Source: Baia soyae (GTDB lineage: Bacteria > Bacillota > Bacilli > Thermoactinomycetales > Thermoactinomycetaceae). Taken from it: a stretch of 50,226 bases of DNA. Made by a program: the position numbers and the translations under genes. The stretch's first letter is position 1; every line of letters starts with the position of its first letter. The DNA is taken from the NCBI RefSeq assembly GCF_004341445.1, contig NZ_SLXV01000019.1:1-50226 (forward strand), written 5' to 3'. Below are positions 37,801-44,138 of this stretch, piece by piece. The notes under the pieces are model-generated. The model worked only from the letters and a program-made list of their open reading frames with translations. It searched no databases and was not told the DNA's origin.

Positions 37801-39134
37801 AGCTAGAAGAAGTAGAGAGTTGGCTAGCTTCACACGAGTATGTAAGTAAGTGTGCAGTCATTCATAGGAAAGATGAACGAATGGATGGACTTGTGGCTTA
37901 TGTGGAGATGAAATCGGAGAGTCCTGTTCTTCAAATGGATGGGGAAGGGCTAAAGTTATATACCCTTTCGCAAATCCCTACTCTACAAGACCGAATGAAC
38001 GAGCTTCATTTTACGGCATGGCCCGAATACTTTACTGGAGAAGAAGTCCTGCGGGAATACTGGCCACAGATTTTTACTCAGTTTGCCGAATACCAACTCG
38101 CTCTGGTCGATGGCTTAGGGAAGGTGGTAGCGGTTGGGAATGCGATTCCGATTTACTGGGATGGAACTCAGGAGCATCTACCACAAGGCTGGGATGAGGC
38201 TTTAATAAAAGGATTTACGGATGCCAAAAAAGGTCAGAAACCGAATACGCTACTTGTTCTCGCGGGAGTGGTGGATAAAGAATGCCAAGGAAAGGGACTT
38301 GCCACATTAGTAGTAAAAGCGTTTAAAATGCTTGCTCATGGGCATGGATTACAACGTTTGATTGTTCCCGTTCGCCCAACAGGTAAAAATGAGTACCCAG
38401 ATCTCGATTTTGCTTCCTATTGTGAGCTGCGGCGGGAAGATGGATACCCAGTGGATAACTGGTTGCGTTCGCATGAGCGTGTGGGAGGAAAAATCCTTCA
38501 GATTGCGCATAAGTCCCAGTATGTTAAGGCAAGTGTTGCAGATTGGCAAAGATGGGCGGGTACTACCTTTGAAAAAAGTGGATCTTATAAGGTAGAGAAA
38601 GCTCTAGCACCTGTCCGGATTGACTTGGAAGAAGGAATCGGAGAGTACTGGGATCCGAGCGTTTGGGTGGAGCACCCACTTGATTCAGCAAATGCTTGGG
38701 ATTATGTTGACTCTAGTCAATTGGAACGCTTCTTAAAACAATTTATGCCTGATTATATGGTTCCTCAGCAATACGTTTTCGTAACTCAAATGCCCCTTAT
38801 GACAAGCGGTAAAATGGATAAAAACGCGTTGCCAGAGCCCTACACCATCTTTCACGAGCGGGAGTTTATCTTACCTGAAAGTCAAACAGAGGAAGAGATC
38901 TTGGCGATTTGGAAAGAGATTTTAAAGACAGAAAACATTAGTGTAACGGACAGTTTCTTTGATCTGGGAGGCCATTCTCTGAAAGCCGCCCAAATCGTAA
39001 CACAGATCAGTGAAACATGTTGTGTCGCGTTCTCGATTCGTGAGCTATTTGAATTTGTCACAATTCATAAATTAGCTCAGTTGGTAGACGAAAAACGGGC
39101 TACTGTAGTAAATGACGAAGAGTCTATTCGATAA
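31845..39134 (+). CDS. Two-module non-ribosomal peptide synthetase C-A-PCP-C-A(GNAT)-PCP
   Basis: 2429 residues. C1 (about 10-450) has the active HHIIADG (His145). A1 (about 470-985) has YTSGSTGKPKG, NAYGPTE, YRTGDL and SEKIDRHAL. PCP1 has its phosphopantetheine Ser1043 in HLGGHSI. C2 (about 1110-1540) has HHIIWDE (1240-1246), with Glu for the usual Gly. A2 (about 1565-2320) has FTSGTTGMPKG, NHYGPTE, YKTGDV and, after an insertion of about 250 residues, MPDYMVP and SGKMDKNAL. PCP2 has Ser2378 in DLGGHSL. By eye on the GrsA positions, A1 reads D-V-W-E-I-N-A-D-D-K, suiting a basic amino acid. A2 reads D-A-L-Q-I-G-H-V-D-K, unassigned. There is no thioesterase, reductase or epimerase domain, and no MbtH gene nearby. 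The product should be a dipeptide, perhaps acylated, since the first module starts with a C domain. Confidence 0.93.
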   Translation: MAIHTELTLSKYELSHTQKRFWFTEQLEFVQASKVNAMSHVSTAFTLKGQLDKEVFHQVINTLVNRHDILRTCFREENGAPIQVVYSDIDFDAVTVEMSQQEKTLQELVISELNKPFLLTEAPLIRATLYRLSESEHMCLLVAHHIIADGWAIDIFMSEFATLYRALANKQPNPLAPLAIQYSDFAHWHNELLEGGEVDEQRKFWLDRLAGELPDLNFPLDFSRPSMQDFYGDTVPLVIDGELMEKLKKTCEKLDVSLYMFLLASFQVLLAKYTRNKDIIVGTSLSGRVHPEVADLVGCFINTLPVRNEVDGSELFQDFVKRVKQTVIELYANQEYPFDRIVEELGIERNLSRNPVFDVVFELHTLRTDKQLVVEVDKDLELSFEKSLDHIQYSGFDFVFELFQTEGKIDGYIQYGTSLFQKETIERLSRHFIQLVAQVVERPEQKVCEIDMLLEEEKNQVLKQFHPNKEEFPIHVPVQTLFEEQVAKTPDRIAVRFEGEELSYQELNERANRMARLLRAQGIGVNQFVAVVSERNLDWITSMLAIFKSGAAYVPIDPNLPDERITYILQNSESKAIVTQNAFVERLLSLQTDQATQTMICLDEAKEYSNQQGFYTKNDLDQYSSDNLNPINTSVDLAYMIYTSGSTGKPKGALVRHDGMINHLYSKVTSLNLGAEDVVVQNASISFDVSVWQSLVALLVGAKTSIASFDVSRDQSLLFEHLQNEGVTVVETVPSLLFAFLDTVKGLTKASRQLPLLRWMIANGEELPIKLVNSWFDMYPTIKLINAYGPTECSDDVTQHVMAGAIDAEQQRIPIGQPLPNMTLYVVDQYHHLAPVGVKGEIWISGIGVGNGYWKNEELTKEKFISNPFAEDWTEEQAYRTGDLGRWLPDGSLEFFSRIDFQVKVRGFRIELGEIESAIGNHPQVDEVAVIVKQTEAGDNTLVAFYTSKQLLDTSDLQEYLRGILPYYMVPALTTRIESMPLLTSEKIDRHALREWEIDEGDKQGVSGLDTKTEIDLALIWQDILELKQIDVHDNFFHLGGHSISAVKVINRIRDLFQIKMTLQQIFITPVLSELADVIDTEVAKMSDSEEKRDLSLQRMPRQEEYELAPVQLPEWYMHHFEPNNPFYNTSFDLMFYGDMDLQAFEKVWQTLISRHAVLRTTFKNKNGVPLQIIAPSREMKLCDLYEDHTHVPEDKLPEVIKELAEAHANQIFDFEKGPLFSTKLVELPSKQFLYMFASHHIIWDETSSMNLMKEFNELYNAYVTGREPDLPSLEVDYTDYVQWMNRLVREGHLENQRKYWLKQISSVPPGLDLPTDYPRPPMVTFNGGTILGRFDQSLQKQMADFCQQNDITLNMLLLTVLNLQLHRLSGQRDFVVGSPILNRDDVKLENMLGLFATALPLRCKIEPDMTFEQLLAHSKQTSIEAYDHHAYPSNFIIEQIEAEVDLSRTKLFSVMYGLQNNKQRLMDHIQFEELQCNFRVYDFIERNSRFDLTFVFDELESGLEINLNYNSDLFTKSTAERISQQFLWLVEQVVNAPRKQLQEYVLVSEVEKKQMSEWNRTEKTYHDDAICLHEMIERQAAKKPENPAILCNGNGLTLSYRELNEQANRLANWITQLGVKPEHKVGITFEPSSNMMVSLIAVLKAGAVYVPLSPEVPISRQQMIIERAGIDVIITESQYVRGDLAFQGTIIKLDVDGPLIDKQPNTNLNLSVSSSMLAYVLFTSGTTGMPKGIEIEHRGVINLFEWSQSKYPLSDSDATLFMTPYTFDASLLEILWPLTQGAKVVIPEPEERKNPASIGKLVEKHQITILQFVPVLLEAFVTARKNGDFGELPSLRYVICGGALLTRELCDQFKSQFSCHLSNHYGPTEITVDAITFDCEEPFSGNVVPIGRPIHNVKVYVLDEYMNPVPVGVPGEIYIASPGLARGYLHDPAMTDQCFVPNPFNSDADARLYKTGDVAKYLEDGNIIYLGRIDHQVKVRGNRVELEEVESWLASHEYVSKCAVIHRKDERMDGLVAYVEMKSESPVLQMDGEGLKLYTLSQIPTLQDRMNELHFTAWPEYFTGEEVLREYWPQIFTQFAEYQLALVDGLGKVVAVGNAIPIYWDGTQEHLPQGWDEALIKGFTDAKKGQKPNTLLVLAGVVDKECQGKGLATLVVKAFKMLAHGHGLQRLIVPVRPTGKNEYPDLDFASYCELRREDGYPVDNWLRSHERVGGKILQIAHKSQYVKASVADWQRWAGTTFEKSGSYKVEKALAPVRIDLEEGIGEYWDPSVWVEHPLDSANAWDYVDSSQLERFLKQFMPDYMVPQQYVFVTQMPLMTSGKMDKNALPEPYTIFHEREFILPESQTEEEILAIWKEILKTENISVTDSFFDLGGHSLKAAQIVTQISETCCVAFSIRELFEFVTIHKLAQLVDEKRATVVNDEESIR
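38000..38690 (+). other. GNAT-like domain inserted in the second A domain of the NRPS
   Basis: Residues about 2053-2282 of the NRPS lie between A8 (RGNRVELEEVESW, about 1981) and A9 (LKQFMPDYMVP, about 2296). They read as a GNAT-type protein: LHFTAWPEYF, LALVDGLGKVVAVGNAIP and the acetyl-CoA loop KECQGKGLATLVVKAFKML. The end follows a pattern I associate with stand-alone actinobacterial GNAT proteins (YPVDNWLRSHERVGG, W..W.GT.FE.SG.Y, EYWDPSVWVEH). It sits where N-methyltransferase domains usually interrupt A domains, but none of the methyltransferase motifs is present. Confidence 0.75.
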
Positions 39135-39144
39135 AGTAGAAACA

Positions 39145-39176
39145 AAAGCCCTCTCGATCAAGAGGGCTTTGTTTTT
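39145..39176 (+). terminator. Rho-independent terminator of the NRPS operon
   Basis: A perfect 10-bp stem AAAGCCCTCT/AGAGGGCTTT (39145-39154, 39161-39170) followed by GTTTTT, 11 bases after the NRPS stop. It marks the 3' end of the four-gene operon. Confidence 0.9.
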
Positions 39177-39251
39177 CAAAAAGATGTTGACCATTTCATG
39201 TAATGTATGCTATATTATTTCTTGTCATTAAGCGATTATATAGTTGAATAT

Positions 39252-39328
39252 CGGGATGTGGCTCAGCTTGGTAGAGCACCTGGTTTGGGACCAGGGGGTC
39301 GCACGTTCGAATCGTGTCATCCCGACCA
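39252..39328 (+). tRNA. tRNA-Pro, anticodon UGG
   Basis: 77 bases with CCA encoded. The acceptor stem is CGGGATG/CATCCCG. The D arm is GCTC..GAGC. The anticodon stem is CCTGG/CCAGG with loop TTTGGGA, giving anticodon TGG. The T arm contains GTTCGAATC. A hairpin terminator follows 5 bases later. Longer reading frames running across this segment are not real. Confidence 0.97.
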
Positions 39329-39333
39329 CACAA

Positions 39334-39361
39334 AAAACTACTCATTTGGTTGGGTAGTTTT
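39334..39361 (+). terminator. Terminator of tRNA-Pro
   Basis: AAAACTAC (39334-39341) pairs with GTAGTTTT (39354-39361), followed by CTTTA. Confidence 0.7.
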
Positions 39362-39434
39362 CTTTATATGCCCAGAAATATTTGAAGAGAATAGAGGGTT
39401 TATTAGACGCGAACAGAAAAGGAGATACGTAAGG

Positions 39435-40007
39435 ATGTCCTTAGTGGAGCTGTATGAAAAATACTGTCAATGTCAGATGTGCCCCCTACATGCACAAGGG
39501 AGGTCCCAGGTTGTCATAGGGGAAGGAAATCCATCTTCTCCCTTAATGCTAGTAGGAGAAGGGCCTGGCGCGGATGAGGATCGTTTGGGAAGACCCTTTG
39601 TAGGAAAAGCTGGACAATTATTAAGTAAAATTCTAGAAGCTGCTGAAATTCCCAGAGAGCAGATTTATATCACCAATATTGTCAAATGCCGACCTCCTGG
39701 AAACCGCACGCCTGAACCAGAAGAGATGTCTACTTGTATCCATATCCTGCGACAACAGTTTCAGTTAATACGCCCCAAATTAATTGTTCTCTTAGGTTCT
39801 GCACCTACGCGGGCGATCATTGACCCTAAGGCGCGAATTACACAAGTGAGAGGGCGATGGATCGAGCGAAAAGGGGTTCGTTTTATGCCTACTCTACATC
39901 CTGCGTACCTATTACGAAACCCGTCTGCGAAGAAAGATGCATGGAGCGATTTCCAGCAGATTCGGGATGCCTATTACATGCTTCTACAAGGGGATGAAAA
40001 TCAGTGA
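39435..40007 (+). CDS. Uracil-DNA glycosylase, family 4 (iron-sulfur type)
   Basis: 190 residues. It removes uracil from DNA in base-excision repair. GEGPGADEDRLGRPFVGKAGQ is the family 4 active-site motif, YITNIVKCRPP and TLHPAYLLR the other conserved blocks. Four Cys (CQMC near residue 15, KCRPP, STCIH) can bind the [4Fe-4S] cluster. The ATG at 39435 gives MSLVELYEKYCQCQMC; the longer frame reaching back to 39207 would run through the tRNA and is rejected. The stop overlaps the rnhA start by 4 bases. Confidence 0.92.
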   Translation: MSLVELYEKYCQCQMCPLHAQGRSQVVIGEGNPSSPLMLVGEGPGADEDRLGRPFVGKAGQLLSKILEAAEIPREQIYITNIVKCRPPGNRTPEPEEMSTCIHILRQQFQLIRPKLIVLLGSAPTRAIIDPKARITQVRGRWIERKGVRFMPTLHPAYLLRNPSAKKDAWSDFQQIRDAYYMLLQGDENQ

Positions 40008-40417
40008 AAGAAGTAATTGTTTATACAGATGGAGCATGTTCTTATAATCCCGGTCCGGGGGGATGGGCTGCCGTTCTACTATATGGCGAACATCGTAAAG
40101 AAATCTCAGGTGGAGACCCTGACACCACCAATAACCGTATGGAATTACAAGCCGTTATCGAATCGCTTAAGCTATTAAAAACGAAATGTAAGGTAAAAAT
40201 TCACTCCGACAGTGCCTATATCGTGAACTGCTTCCATCAAAAGTGGTATGTCAAATGGGAGCGCGAGGGCTTCAAGAAGAACCCCGATCTATGGCGAGAA
40301 TTACTTGCCCTTACACGGAAACACGACGTAGAGTTTATCAAAGTGAAGGGTCACAGCAACGTAGAACTAAACAATCGCTGTGACGAACTAGCCCGAGCTG
40401 CGGTTCCTAGAGCTTAA
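40004..40417 (+). CDS. rnhA: Ribonuclease HI
   Basis: 137 residues. It cuts the RNA strand of RNA-DNA hybrids. The catalytic acids are in YTDGACSYNPGPGGWA (Asp), NNRMELQAVIESL (Glu), HSDSAYIV (Asp) and NNRCDELAR (Asp), with VKGHSNVE holding the flexible-loop His. The handle region WYVKWEREGFKK is short. The GTG start overlaps the preceding TGA as GTGA, so the two DNA-repair genes are coupled. Confidence 0.94.
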   Translation: MKEVIVYTDGACSYNPGPGGWAAVLLYGEHRKEISGGDPDTTNNRMELQAVIESLKLLKTKCKVKIHSDSAYIVNCFHQKWYVKWEREGFKKNPDLWRELLALTRKHDVEFIKVKGHSNVELNNRCDELARAAVPRA

Positions 40418-40452
40418 CCAGTATTACATAATTAGAAAAGGAGGTGGACTAG

Positions 40453-41634
40453 ATGAACGCAATGGAACTGAAACAAAAATTGATTGAAAAAGCAAACGAG
40501 ATCGGCATAGACAAAATCGGCTTTACTACAGCAGATCCCTTTGTTGAGTTAAAACAAAAGCTCGTTCAACATCGAGAATCAGGCTACGAATCTGGTTTTG
40601 AAGAGCCGGACCTCAATCTGCGTACGATTCCTACCCTCACACTACCAGAAGCGAAATCAATTATTGCCATTGCGATCGCCTACCCCTCCAAGATGAGCAA
40701 TCCCCCTCGTTCTGAGCCTGGAGCGTACCGGGGGATTTTTGCTAGGGCGTCATGGGGGCAGGATTACCATGATGTCCTGCGAGAAAAATTGGCCCAGTTA
40801 GAAGCGTATCTGCTTGAATTGGTCCCTACTGCTCGAACACAGTCGATGGTCGATACAGGTGCACTATCGGATCGAGCCGTAGCAGAACGTGCCGGGATTG
40901 GTTGGAGTGCGAAAAACACTTCGATCCTCACCGAGGAATTTGGCTCTTGGATCTATCTAGGAGAGATGATTACAGACTTGTATCTCCCTCCGGATGATTC
41001 TGTTTTAGATGGTTGTGGCGATTGTACGTTATGTTTAGATGTTTGTCCCACAGGTGCCTTAGTAGAACCGGGACAACTAGACTCGACAAAATGTATTGCG
41101 TTTCTCACACAAACCAAAGGATCTATAGATGAGTTCTATCGCGAAAAGATCGGAAATCGACTCTACGGATGTGATACGTGTCAAACGGTTTGTCCGAAGA
41201 ATCGAAAGCGCAACTTTACTCATCACACTGAATTTGAGCCGGATCCTGAATTGGTGAAGCCTCTCTTGCAACCACTCCTCACCATGAGTAATCGTGAGTT
41301 TAAAGAGAAATATGGATATATGTCGGGCTCATGGCGGGGGAAAAAGCCGATCCAACGAAATGCGATTATCGCACTTGCTCATTTTCAAGACCGATCAGCC
41401 ATTCCATTATTGAAGGATCTATTGGGACAAGACCCTCGTCCTGTGATTCGCGGGATGAGCGCTTGGGCGTTGAGCAAGATCGGTGGTGCGGAGATAGAAG
41501 AGATATTGAATCAAGCATTTGATAAAGAGCAGGATGAAGAGGTTCTTCGGGAAATTCGCTTAGGTTTAGAACGAATTCAGAAATCAGCTACCTCCCCAAA
41601 AACCAAAGAAGATTACCATGACTATTCGTTATAA
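40453..41634 (+). CDS. queG: Epoxyqueuosine reductase QueG
   Basis: 393 residues. It reduces epoxyqueuosine to queuosine in tRNA, the last step of that modification, using cobalamin and two [4Fe-4S] clusters. SMVDTGALSDRAVAERAGIGW is the B12-binding/active-site region. CGDCTLCLDVCPTGAL and CDTCQTVCP are the two ferredoxin-like cluster motifs. HEAT-like repeats at the C-terminus (RGMSAWALSKIGG, EVLREIRLGLERI) bind the tRNA. AGGAGGTGG precedes the ATG. It is the one clearly cobalamin-dependent enzyme in the window. Confidence 0.95.
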   Translation: MNAMELKQKLIEKANEIGIDKIGFTTADPFVELKQKLVQHRESGYESGFEEPDLNLRTIPTLTLPEAKSIIAIAIAYPSKMSNPPRSEPGAYRGIFARASWGQDYHDVLREKLAQLEAYLLELVPTARTQSMVDTGALSDRAVAERAGIGWSAKNTSILTEEFGSWIYLGEMITDLYLPPDDSVLDGCGDCTLCLDVCPTGALVEPGQLDSTKCIAFLTQTKGSIDEFYREKIGNRLYGCDTCQTVCPKNRKRNFTHHTEFEPDPELVKPLLQPLLTMSNREFKEKYGYMSGSWRGKKPIQRNAIIALAHFQDRSAIPLLKDLLGQDPRPVIRGMSAWALSKIGGAEIEEILNQAFDKEQDEEVLREIRLGLERIQKSATSPKTKEDYHDYSL

Positions 41635-41727
41635 AAATTGACAATCATTACATGCTCACCTACTGTGCAGAAAGAGGTATGATCGTAATATGAATTGTAT
41701 TGGTATGATCAAAAGGGGGATCTATTT

Positions 41728-42261
41728 GTGAACCAGTGCCAGCCCATTATCGCTTGGAGTACATTGAAATCCCAAGTGGGTGTTATGACTGTGGCGGTGT
41801 CTCAGCAGGGGCTTTGTTATCTTGACTTTCCGAAGAAAGAGGATCCTATTTTCGGTTTGCGAATTTGGGCGAGTAAGCAAGCCCGTTCTACTCACTTCGA
41901 GGAGAATGAGCAGGCATGTACTCCAGCCCTAACCCAATTGCTAGAGTATTTTGACCGGAAACGTAAAGAGTTTGATTTGCCCCTAGATCTCACAGGTACT
42001 CCCTTTCAACAGCTCGTATATCGGCAATTATGCCAGATTCCATACGGGACTGTCGCATCTTATAAAGAAGTTGCAGAGGCGATTGGAGCTCCAAAAGCAG
42101 TTCGAGCAGTAGGCGGAGCAAATAATAAAAATCCAATTTCCATTATCGTACCTTGCCATCGAGTGATCGGTGCAAACGGATCCCTTGTGGGATACGGTGG
42201 TGGCTTGGAAATCAAAAAAAACCTGTTACAATTAGAAGGCTTTCGTGAATATAAAGATTAA
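41728..42261 (+). CDS. ogt: Methylated-DNA-protein-cysteine methyltransferase
   Basis: 177 residues. It transfers the methyl group from O6-methylguanine in DNA to its own Cys. IPYGTVASYKEVAEAIG, RAVGGANNKNPISIIVPCHRVI (the PCHRV active-site Cys) and GSLVGYGGGLEIKKNLLQLE are intact. The GTG at 41728 is preferred to an upstream TTG because AAAAGGGGG lies about 8 nt before it. It is transcribed alone and ends just before a terminator that overlaps the next gene's ribosome site. Confidence 0.93.
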   Translation: MNQCQPIIAWSTLKSQVGVMTVAVSQQGLCYLDFPKKEDPIFGLRIWASKQARSTHFEENEQACTPALTQLLEYFDRKRKEFDLPLDLTGTPFQQLVYRQLCQIPYGTVASYKEVAEAIGAPKAVRAVGGANNKNPISIIVPCHRVIGANGSLVGYGGGLEIKKNLLQLEGFREYKD

Positions 42262-42300
42262 TCTTTTGAAAATCAATATGAAAGCGTGCTTTTTTCTTTT

Positions 42301-42339
42301 CTCCCCTCATACTCTGTTTCTGAGAGAGGGGAGTTTTTT
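42301..42339 (+). terminator. Terminator of ogt whose right arm is the ribosome site of the next gene
   Basis: CTCCCCTC (42301-42308) pairs with GAGGGGAG (42326-42333), then six T. The right arm is also the ribosome-binding sequence for the ATG at 42340, 6 nt on. Any transcript entering from ogt would end here or have the site closed. No clear promoter of its own is visible inside the stem. Confidence 0.75.
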
Positions 42340-42843
42340 ATGCCAATGGAAGTATCGACGTATGTACGTGAACAAGCAGTAGCCTATGCGAAACAACATT
42401 GGAACAATAATAACCCAGCCTATTTAGTGTTTACGGATAACTGTACCAATTTTATCTCGCAGTGCTTGTATGCAGGCCATTTTCCGATGGAAGGTCAAGG
42501 GAATCCCCAAAAAGGTTGGTGGTACATGCATAGAGGAGGGAAAAATGATCGTTGGAGTGATAGTTGGGCAGTAGCTCACAGTTTATATTGGTATCTAAGA
42601 GAGAGTAAACGCGTTCAAATGAGGCAAGAGGCCAGACAACTCGAGCTAGGGGATGTCATTTGCTATGATTGGGAAGGAGATGGGAAATGGAACCATAATA
42701 CGATCGTGACTGGCTTTGATGAAAATGGCGAACCACTTGTACATGCGCAGACGTATCCAAGTGCCTTCCGGCCATGGCGATACCTGGATTCACCAGGCTG
42801 GACCCCTAGAACGAGGTATGCATTTTTCCATATTGTCTATTAA
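42340..42843 (+). CDS. Amidase_6 domain protein (putative NlpC/P60-like amidase)
   Basis: 167 residues. Members of this domain family have a papain-like core. VFTDNCTNFISQCLYAG carries the likely nucleophile Cys, and GKWNHNTIVTGFD the His. LELGDVICYDWEGDG and HAQTYPSAFRPW are the remaining conserved parts. There is no signal peptide, so it probably acts inside the cell or in the spore. The ATG at 42340 directly follows GAGGGGAG and the T run of the ogt terminator. Confidence 0.87.
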   Translation: MPMEVSTYVREQAVAYAKQHWNNNNPAYLVFTDNCTNFISQCLYAGHFPMEGQGNPQKGWWYMHRGGKNDRWSDSWAVAHSLYWYLRESKRVQMRQEARQLELGDVICYDWEGDGKWNHNTIVTGFDENGEPLVHAQTYPSAFRPWRYLDSPGWTPRTRYAFFHIVY

Positions 42844-42909
42844 CTTGTGGATTAGGCATTCCTTTCGTACAATAGGGAAGAATTGTTTTCAGATGGAAAG
42901 GGATGCCTA

Positions 42910-43374
42910 ATGTCATTTCATATTGTACTCGTTGAACCTGAGATCCCTCAAAATACAGGGAATATTGCTCGCACTTGTGCGGTTACAGGGGCCAAGCTCC
43001 ATTTGGTTAAACCGCTTGGTTTTGAGATTGATAACGCGAAATTAAAACGTGCTGGATTAGATTATTGGGACGACTTAGGGGTCGAATATCATGATTCCTT
43101 TGCCGATCTCAAGCGGAAATATCCAGATGCTCGCTTCTTTTGTTCGACTACAAAAGGTTCGAGCTGGTATACAGACTTTACATATCGTGAAGGCGATTTT
43201 TTTGTGTTTGGCAAAGAGACAAAGGGGTTGGATAGCGAAATTTTAGAGGCGAATCGAGATACGTTGATTCGGATCCCTATGTTGCCTGTGAGGCGCTCGT
43301 TAAACTTGTCCAACTCTGTGGCGATTGTAACGTATGAGGCTTTTCGTCAGATTGGATTTCCAGAGATGAAGTAA
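42910..43374 (+). CDS. trmL: tRNA (cytidine/uridine-34-2'-O)-methyltransferase TrmL
   Basis: 154 residues of the SPOUT family, which methylates the ribose of the wobble base of tRNA-Leu. HIVLVEPEIPQNTGNIARTC is the family start. FVFGKETKGLD and IPMLPVRRSLNLSNSVAIVTYE form the knotted cofactor site. The ATG at 42910 gives the standard length; AAAGGGATG lies just upstream. Confidence 0.94.
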   Translation: MSFHIVLVEPEIPQNTGNIARTCAVTGAKLHLVKPLGFEIDNAKLKRAGLDYWDDLGVEYHDSFADLKRKYPDARFFCSTTKGSSWYTDFTYREGDFFVFGKETKGLDSEILEANRDTLIRIPMLPVRRSLNLSNSVAIVTYEAFRQIGFPEMK

Positions 43375-43466
43375 GAGAAAGGGGCAGAATTACCGCCCCT
43401 AGCATCTTCCGGCAAAAAATTACCATCACACTGTATCATTGATGAATGAATTCGTATATACTGTAA

Positions 43467-43482
43467 GTAATTGATGAATCAC
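43467..43482 (+). promoter_or_regulatory. Palindromic TetR operator candidate before the TetR gene
   Basis: GTAATTGATGAATCAC is a near-perfect 16-bp palindrome. It differs by one base, on the opposite strand, from the element at 44101-44116, and it recurs at 45117. It sits 26 bases before the start of the regulator gene, consistent with autorepression. Confidence 0.65.
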
Positions 43483-43507
43483 TAACAAGAAAAGAGGGAG
43501 TAAATCA

Positions 43508-44029
43508 ATGGGAAAATCAGATACAGCTTCAGTAAATCGAAAAGAGGAAATCATCTCCGCGGCTATTGAGGTATTCGCAGAGGTTGGATATTATCGAGCA
43601 ACGACGGCACAAGTCGCACAAAGAGCTAAAATATCACAACCATATATCTTTCGTTTCTTTTCTACCAAAGAAGCCTTACTACTAGCAGCATTGGAAGTAT
43701 CCTGGACACGGGTAATCGATTCTTTTCACAAAGTCTTGGAATCCGGATTGTCTGAACAACTGGAACCCGACCTTATTCGAGCATATGAAGACATATTAGA
43801 CTCATATCGGAATGAAACCCTGCTTCAAATGCAGGCACAGACGATTCAGGAAGACTCGATTCGGGAAGCAATGCGAAAAGGATTTGGTGAAGTTCATCGT
43901 ATTGTGTTAGATGCCTTTGATAATGCTGGCATTCCGAATCCTCAGGAACGGACGATGTTGTTTCTAGCACGGGGGATGCTGTGTAACATTTCATCAGCGC
44001 TCAACATGCCGGAATTGATGGGGAAATAA
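43508..44029 (+). CDS. TetR/AcrR-family transcriptional regulator
   Basis: 173 residues. The N-terminal DNA-binding helix-turn-helix reads EIISAAIEVFAEVGYYRATTAQVAQRAKISQPYIFRFFSTKEALLLAAL in overlapping family blocks. The remainder is the helical ligand-binding and dimer domain with no recognisable specificity. It likely represses itself and the two genes that follow, since similar palindromes precede all three. GAGGGAG precedes the ATG. Confidence 0.93.
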   Translation: MGKSDTASVNRKEEIISAAIEVFAEVGYYRATTAQVAQRAKISQPYIFRFFSTKEALLLAALEVSWTRVIDSFHKVLESGLSEQLEPDLIRAYEDILDSYRNETLLQMQAQTIQEDSIREAMRKGFGEVHRIVLDAFDNAGIPNPQERTMLFLARGMLCNISSALNMPELMGK

Positions 44030-44052
44030 AGATAATAAGATTTTTTAAAATT

Positions 44053-44116
44053 TGTTATTGACCAATCAATAACAAAGTGATATGTTATGAACAAGAGTTA
44101 GTGATTGATCAATTAC
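44053..44116 (+). promoter_or_regulatory. Promoter with two palindromes before the SDR gene
   Basis: A 9-bp inverted repeat (44053-44061 with 44066-44074, spaced by 4 bases) overlaps TTGACC at 44058-44063. That is followed after 17 bases by TATGTT at 44081-44086, a good promoter. Downstream, GTGATTGATCAATTAC (44101-44116) is the second palindrome. Binding of the TetR protein to either would block transcription. Confidence 0.7.
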
Positions 44117-44138
44117 AAAAAACAAAGGACAGGTGAAC

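Noticed and set aside
38000-38690. N-methyltransferase insertion in the second A domain
   Set aside because: The position fits, but no SAM-binding glycine motif is visible; the GNAT loop and flanking blocks fit better.
39207-40007. A 266-residue frame running from before the tRNA into the uracil-DNA glycosylase
   Set aside because: It crosses the whole tRNA-Pro gene and its terminator; the ribosome site and family start place the glycosylase start at 39435.
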